Assembly (NCBI RefSeq): GCF_020216685.1
Contig: NZ_JAIWNS010000040.1
Span: forward strand, 1-10,000
Length of the DNA: 10,000 nucleotides
Direction: 5' to 3'
Origin: Methanospirillum hungatei
GTDB lineage: Archaea; Halobacteriota; Methanomicrobia; Methanomicrobiales; Methanospirillaceae
Each line of letters begins with the position of its first letter. Position 1 is the stretch's first letter. Positions 7,042 to 10,000 of the stretch are shown here, one piece after another. The notes under the pieces were generated by a model. That model was not told the DNA's origin. It searched no databases and saw only the letters and a program-made list of their open reading frames with translations. A program made the position numbers and the translations under genes.

Positions 7042-7380
7042 ATAACAGAATTAGATCTACAACCAGATATTGCATCGAATTCACAAACACCCGGAGAAGC
7101 AGATAGTGAGACCATCAGGGTCCGTCTGCCCAATAGCAGGAAAGGAGAGCAGTTCGCCTATGCTGAACTGATGCTTGGCTCGTTTCATATACGAGTACGG
7201 TGTTCTGATGGCGTGACCAGGCTTGGCAGAATCAAAGGGAAGATGAAACGCCGTGCCTGGATTCGTGAAGGTGATGTCATTATCATTACACCCTGGTCAT
7301 TCCAGGATGAAAAGTGCGATATCTCATACCGGTATACCCCTCCTCAGCGTGACTGGCTGAGACGGAACAAGTATATCTAA
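7042..7380 (+). CDS. eif1A: Archaeal translation initiation factor 1A (aIF1A), no standard start codon
   Basis: Binds the ribosomal A site on the small subunit and helps select the start codon with aIF1 and aIF2. The S1/OB-fold is complete: ETIRVRLP (23-30), GEQFAYAELMLGS (35-47), IRVRCSDGVTRLGRIKGKMKR (split as IRVRCSDG at 50-57 and RLGRIKGKMKR at 60-70), WIREGDVIIITPW (73-85), then EKCDISYRY (90-98) and QRDWLRRNKYI at the end. No ATG, GTG or TTG occurs in frame between the upstream stop (6994) and the start of the fold; the first in-frame ATG, 7171, would delete two strands. The best start is ATA at 7042, eight bases after GGAG; it gives 112 residues with an acidic flexible tail, the family's normal length. 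Either ATA is used, or an ATG mutated to ATA, or there is a base-call error. It may be a second, divergent copy. Family firm, start uncertain. Confidence 0.8.
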   Translation: MTELDLQPDIASNSQTPGEADSETIRVRLPNSRKGEQFAYAELMLGSFHIRVRCSDGVTRLGRIKGKMKRRAWIREGDVIIITPWSFQDEKCDISYRYTPPQRDWLRRNKYI

Positions 7381-7390
7381 TATTCTCTCA

Positions 7391-7408
7391 CGATTTTTTC
7401 TCATTTTT
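7391..7408 (+). terminator. Double oligo-T terminator after aIF1A
   Basis: Two T-tracts of six and five bases (7394-7399 and 7404-7408) lie 14-28 bases after the aIF1A stop. Such tracts end transcription in archaea without needing a hairpin. A new promoter follows within 50 bases. Confidence 0.5.
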
Positions 7409-7447
7409 GCTATCGTTTGGTATCATCAGCCGGGATGGAGCAAAGGT

Positions 7448-7465
7448 ATTTAATCTTATAAAAAA
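7448..7465 (+). promoter_or_regulatory. TATA-like promoter of the small His/Pro-rich gene
   Basis: ATTTAATCTT (7448-7457) runs into TATAAAAAAA. These lie about 11-28 bases before the ATG at 7476, so transcription probably starts just before or at that codon. The first ten bases recur exactly at 7768-7777 before the next gene. Confidence 0.45.
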
Positions 7466-7475
7466 AGGGTAAAGT

Positions 7476-7757
7476 ATGTCTCCACGGGTTATTGATCCAG
7501 CTCCTGCCCGGAGATACCGGGAGAAGCAAGGCAGAATAAGTAAGGACCGGGCGCGTTATCTGGAGACGCTCCGTCATCATCCCATGGCAACGCCCTATCC
7601 GCATCCTGCACGAAAAGCCTGGAGGAAACGCTCCGAACCTGGGCCATGGCATATGACTCACAGTCATCCTCATCAGGAAGAACTCGGCCCTCACACCAAC
7701 CAGCCCGGCCCGATCCGGTTTCCGGTGGCTATTACCCTGAAGGGAAAACGAGCGTAA
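7476..7757 (+). CDS. Small basic His/Pro-rich protein of unknown function
   Basis: I do not recognise this 93-residue product. It is strongly basic (Arg/Lys clusters such as RRYREKQGR and ARKAWRKRS), with 14 prolines and 8 histidines, including HSHPHQ near residues 62-67 and HHP near 34-36. There is no signal peptide, membrane helix or Cys motif. The low-complexity composition suggests an extended nucleic-acid- or ribosome-associated peptide or a metal-binding tail, but that is only inference. Support for a real gene is an AT-rich TATA-like element just upstream, a terminator before it, codon usage like the neighbours, and a tight fit between aIF1A and the threonine ammonia-lyase gene on the same strand. 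GGGT at 7467-7470 may be a weak ribosome-binding site. A longer minus-strand frame over the same bases (7410-7763) has no promoter or family likeness. Confidence 0.5.
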   Translation: MSPRVIDPAPARRYREKQGRISKDRARYLETLRHHPMATPYPHPARKAWRKRSEPGPWHMTHSHPHQEELGPHTNQPGPIRFPVAITLKGKRA

Positions 7758-7767
7758 GAACATACGA

Positions 7768-7777
7768 ATTTAATCTT
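7768..7777 (+). promoter_or_regulatory. TATA-like element before threonine ammonia-lyase
   Basis: ATTTAATCTT lies 21-30 bases before the ATG at 7798 and continues into a T-run that may also end the preceding transcript. The same ten bases sit 19-28 bases before the ATG of the preceding small gene, which supports a promoter role for both copies. Confidence 0.4.
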
Positions 7778-7797
7778 TTTTGCGGTCAGGAGAAGGT

Positions 7798-9066
7798 ATG
7801 GACAGGTCCATGACTGATACTCTTTTTTCCGAGATAGAATCTGCCATGGTCAGGATTGCTCCCCATGTGATCAGAACGCCACTTATCTATTCATCAACCT
7901 TCTCCAGGATGACCGGTGCCCATGTGTATCTCAAACTTGAAACCTTGCAAAAGGCCGGTTCATTTAAGATCCGGGGAGCGATGAACAAGATACTCCTCCA
8001 TGCACACGGAGCAGGACGTACAGGGGTGGTGACGGCATCGGCAGGCAATCATGCACAGGGTGTGTCTGTGGCGGCACGTATCGCAGAGGTTCCGGCAACC
8101 GTCATCATGCCGTTCTGGTCATCCCTCTCGAAACAGGAGGCATCGCGAGGATATGGGGCAGATGTTCGTCTGTACGGGAAGACCCTTGAAGAGTCGATGG
8201 AGCGAGCACGGGAACTGGCAGACACAGGGATGTTATTTGTCCACCCCTTTGATGATCCGGAGATCATTGCGGGTCAGGGGACGATTGGACTTGAGATCTG
8301 CGATGCCCTCCCCTCCCCTGACATCCTCGTAATTCCGGTCGGCGGCGGGGGTCTGATCTCCGGGATCAGTGTGGCGGTGAAAAACAAAGTCCCATCCTGC
8401 AGGATCATCGGAGTTCAGTCACAGGCATGCCCTTCGGCGTACCAATCAAAATACGGGAGAGGTGAGATTCGTGATAAAACCGGATGGACGCTGGCTGATG
8501 GTATCCGGGTAACCAGAACCGGTACACATACATTCCCTTTTATTCGTGACATGGTAGACCAGATAGTACTTGTTGATGACACAGAGATATCAGATGCCAT
8601 GCTGTGGCTGCTTGAGCGAAAGAAGATCATAGCCGAAGGGGCCGGGGCGACACCACTTGCCGCACTGCTGTCACAGAAATTTTCATTTGTTCCCGGCAGC
8701 ACGATTGTTCTTGTCATCAGTGGAGGAAATATCGACAGCCATCAGTTGTCACGGGTGATTCGTCAGGCCCTTGCCAGAAGGGGGAGACTGATGCGGCTCA
8801 GTCTTGTTATCGAGGATCAACCCGGTTCACTTGCTGAGGTACTGGCAATAATCGCACGGGAAGGGGGGAATATCCTGAAGATCAGCCATAGTGAATGGGA
8901 TATTGAACTGCCGGTTCACGAAAAGAGGATATGGATAGAGGTGGAAACACGGGGACATTCTCACATTACAACGATAGAAAAAGCCCTGTGTTCTGTAGGT
9001 ATTTACCCGTCCGGCTTTTCTGAAGGTTTGAAAGTATCAGAAGACTGCAGATCCCGTTCAGACTGA
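7798..9066 (+). CDS. ilvA: Threonine ammonia-lyase (threonine dehydratase) with C-terminal ACT domain
   Basis: PLP enzyme that converts threonine to 2-oxobutanoate and ammonia, the entry to isoleucine synthesis, or a catabolic route; serine may also be used. The start at 7798 is chosen because AGGAG lies five bases upstream; an in-frame TTG at 7780 lies before that site. The 422 residues fit the medium-length family. Residues to about 320 are the fold-type II PLP domain: KLETLQKAGSFKIRG with Lys57 as the PLP base, ASAGNHAQGVS (80-90), the phosphate-binding GGGGLISG (182-189), and SGGNIDSHQL (308-317). Residues about 331-402 form one ACT domain (LVIEDQPGSLAEVLAII, then GGNILKISH), probably for allosteric amino-acid control. 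About 20 extra residues follow. Its stop overlaps the convergent permease gene by nine bases. Biosynthetic versus catabolic role cannot be settled here; many methanogens make isoleucine through citramalate instead. Confidence 0.93.
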   Translation: MDRSMTDTLFSEIESAMVRIAPHVIRTPLIYSSTFSRMTGAHVYLKLETLQKAGSFKIRGAMNKILLHAHGAGRTGVVTASAGNHAQGVSVAARIAEVPATVIMPFWSSLSKQEASRGYGADVRLYGKTLEESMERARELADTGMLFVHPFDDPEIIAGQGTIGLEICDALPSPDILVIPVGGGGLISGISVAVKNKVPSCRIIGVQSQACPSAYQSKYGRGEIRDKTGWTLADGIRVTRTGTHTFPFIRDMVDQIVLVDDTEISDAMLWLLERKKIIAEGAGATPLAALLSQKFSFVPGSTIVLVISGGNIDSHQLSRVIRQALARRGRLMRLSLVIEDQPGSLAEVLAIIAREGGNILKISHSEWDIELPVHEKRIWIEVETRGHSHITTIEKALCSVGIYPSGFSEGLKVSEDCRSRSD

Positions 9067-9867
9067 CAGTGCCATCCGGATCGCAAGGAGTATAAGCATG
9101 CCAATAAAGAGTGTCTGTAACTTCTTCTCAGGCATGGTTCTTCCGGTTTTTACACCAAGTCTGACGGCAGGAATTGAAGTTAAGGCCAGAATCAGGACAA
9201 ACAGGATGTTTACATACCCGATTGAGAAGGGAAACAGTCCCTCTGCTCCAAAACCCAGCACAATATAGGATGCCACGGTTCCTGACGCAATGAGGACCAT
9301 TGCAGTAAGTGATATCCCAATCGATTTGTGGATATTCATGCCCAGAATGGATGTGAGCACCGGTGTCAGGATAACACCACCCCCGATACCAAAAAGACCG
9401 GATGCAACCCCGACTCCTATCCCAAGGATGAGAAGGATGCCATCCGTCTCTTTGATAGTATATGCACTCAGATATCTGCATTGTTTGACGATCATCCATA
9501 CGGCCATGAAGATCAAAAACCCTGAGAATGCGAGGATATGAATCTGACTGGGAATCAGAACCGAAAGAGTACTTCCTGCCATTGATCCCAGTATCCCTCC
9601 CATGCCCAGGAGAAGGGCCGGCCACCAGGTGAACGATCTCCCGCTGTAATTTTTTATCGCACCTGCGATTGCAGTCGGGAGAATGACGGCCGCAGAGGTA
9701 GCAACAGCAATGGCCATGGCATTATCACCATACCCAAGGTCGCTTAAGAGAAAAAACATGACCGGGACCATCACGACCCCGCCCCCGATACCAAAAAGAC
9801 CGGCGAGAAATCCGGCTACAAGGCCACAGAGCAGGAGAATGATGATACTTACGATGAAGAATTCCAT
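9058..9867 (-). CDS. TauE/SafE (DUF81) family membrane permease
   Basis: A 269-residue integral membrane protein of a family linked to movement of sulfite, sulfoacetate, taurine-derived and other organic anions; the substrate cannot be assigned here. It is built of two homologous halves: GLFGIGGG at 23-30, followed by VVMVPVM, and GLFGIGGG at 157-164, followed by VILTPVL, each at the end of a first helix. Eight or so hydrophobic segments cover most of the length, and the C-terminal helix ends at ALSV. The start at 9867 lies six bases after the stop of the preceding receiver-domain frame; no clear ribosome-binding site is present, so translation may be coupled to that frame. The 3' end overlaps the threonine ammonia-lyase gene by nine bases. 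The two glycine motifs are encoded by an identical 22-base DNA stretch. Confidence 0.92.
   Translation of the reverse strand: MEFFIVSIIILLLCGLVAGFLAGLFGIGGGVVMVPVMFFLLSDLGYGDNAMAIAVATSAAVILPTAIAGAIKNYSGRSFTWWPALLLGMGGILGSMAGSTLSVLIPSQIHILAFSGFLIFMAVWMIVKQCRYLSAYTIKETDGILLILGIGVGVASGLFGIGGGVILTPVLTSILGMNIHKSIGISLTAMVLIASGTVASYIVLGFGAEGLFPFSIGYVNILFVLILALTSIPAVRLGVKTGRTMPEKKLQTLFIGMLILLAIRMALSV
9380..9401. repeat. Direct repeat copy 1, inside the permease gene
   Basis: A 22-base stretch identical to 9782-9803. On the minus strand it covers the codons for most of the second GLFGIGGG motif of the TauE/SafE protein. It reflects the internal duplication of the gene rather than a separate element. 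Confidence 0.75.
9782..9803. repeat. Direct repeat copy 2, inside the permease gene
   Basis: Exact match to 9380-9401, about 400 bases away, encoding the first GLFGIGGG motif. The flanking codons of the two copies differ. Confidence 0.75.
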
Positions 9868-9873
9868 GCCATG

Positions 9874-9999
9874 TCAGATGAGTTCTTCACAATTCTGGTA
9901 TTTTCGCAGATAATCGCGGACTTCAAACCCATCCATCCCTGGCATCATGAAATCGAGTAAAATGACATCAGGTGGCCGCTCCTGTACCAGCTCCAGGGC
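9874..9999 (-). CDS. Response-regulator receiver domain, 5' end outside window, stops early
   Basis: 41 codons plus a stop are visible; the gene enters from the right edge. The peptide ALELVQERPPDVILLDFMMPG, then MDGFEVRDYL, is the core of a CheY-like receiver: LLDFMMP carries the phospho-accepting Asp at visible residue 16, and MDG the conserved turn after it. A normal receiver would go on to a fourth strand with Ser/Thr and a fifth strand with Lys, but here a TGA at 9874-9876 ends it after the third helix (LRKYQNCEELI). The other two frames near the stop do not resume the family pattern, so it looks truncated rather than simply frameshifted at this spot. It could be the remnant end of a larger signalling protein. 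Phosphotransfer would be impaired without the missing strands. The permease gene starts six bases later. Confidence 0.7.
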   Translation of the reverse strand, partial: ALELVQERPPDVILLDFMMPGMDGFEVRDYLRKYQNCEELI

Positions 10000-10000
10000 A

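Noticed and set aside
7410..7763. 117-codon minus-strand frame opposite the small His/Pro-rich gene
   Set aside because: No promoter or ribosome-binding site is seen for it, while the plus-strand frame has a TATA-like element at the right distance.
9128..9625. 165-codon minus-strand frame within the permease gene
   Set aside because: It is a shadow frame; the TauE/SafE frame has the membrane helices and both family motifs.
1..10000. CRISPR arrays, insertion sequences, tRNA or rRNA genes, defence island
   Set aside because: No regularly spaced repeats, transposase motifs, terminal inverted repeats or cloverleaf patterns were found; the genes are ordinary chromosomal ones.

Overview
The window looks like a stretch of euryarchaeal chromosome, most likely from a methanogen of the Methanomicrobia (Methanospirillum-like Methanomicrobiales is my best guess). 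The evidence is an archaeal/eukaryotic-type translation initiation factor 1A gene, a His-type archaeal Thi4, AT-rich TATA-like elements 20-40 bases before start codons with very short or no leaders, oligo-T terminators, a secreted TIG-repeat protein rich in N-glycosylation sequons, and a PAS sensor kinase with an RHD-type H-box. The taxon is an inference; no rRNA or methanogenesis gene is present.

Layout. At 1-507 (minus) lies a GNAT acetyltransferase cut by the left edge. At 649-2463 (plus) is an exported protein of six tandem IPT/TIG domains. Convergent to it, at 2547-4327 (minus), is a membrane-bound sensor histidine kinase whose frame is broken by an apparent single-base deletion near 3321-3326. 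A 66-base divergent promoter region separates the kinase from a thiamine pair on the plus strand: thiE (4394-5014) and thi4 (5087-5845). Convergent to these, on the minus strand, are trmO (5850-6290) and tspO (6328-6822). Then on the plus strand come an aIF1A gene without a standard start codon (about 7042-7380), a small basic His/Pro-rich protein of unknown function (7476-7757), and a threonine ammonia-lyase with a C-terminal ACT domain (7798-9066). The window closes on the minus strand with a TauE/SafE permease (9058-9867) and the 3' end of a response-regulator receiver domain that stops early (9874 to the right edge).

How the genes relate. Thi4 makes the thiazole half of thiamine and ThiE joins thiazole phosphate to the pyrimidine, so these two form a real functional unit. 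TspO and TrmO are probably co-transcribed but have no known functional link. The other genes are single-function housekeeping or sensory genes. I see no mobile element, CRISPR array, tRNA or rRNA, and no convincing multi-gene novel system. The points most worth a second look are the aIF1A gene whose best start is AUA, the frameshifted kinase, and the truncated receiver domain.
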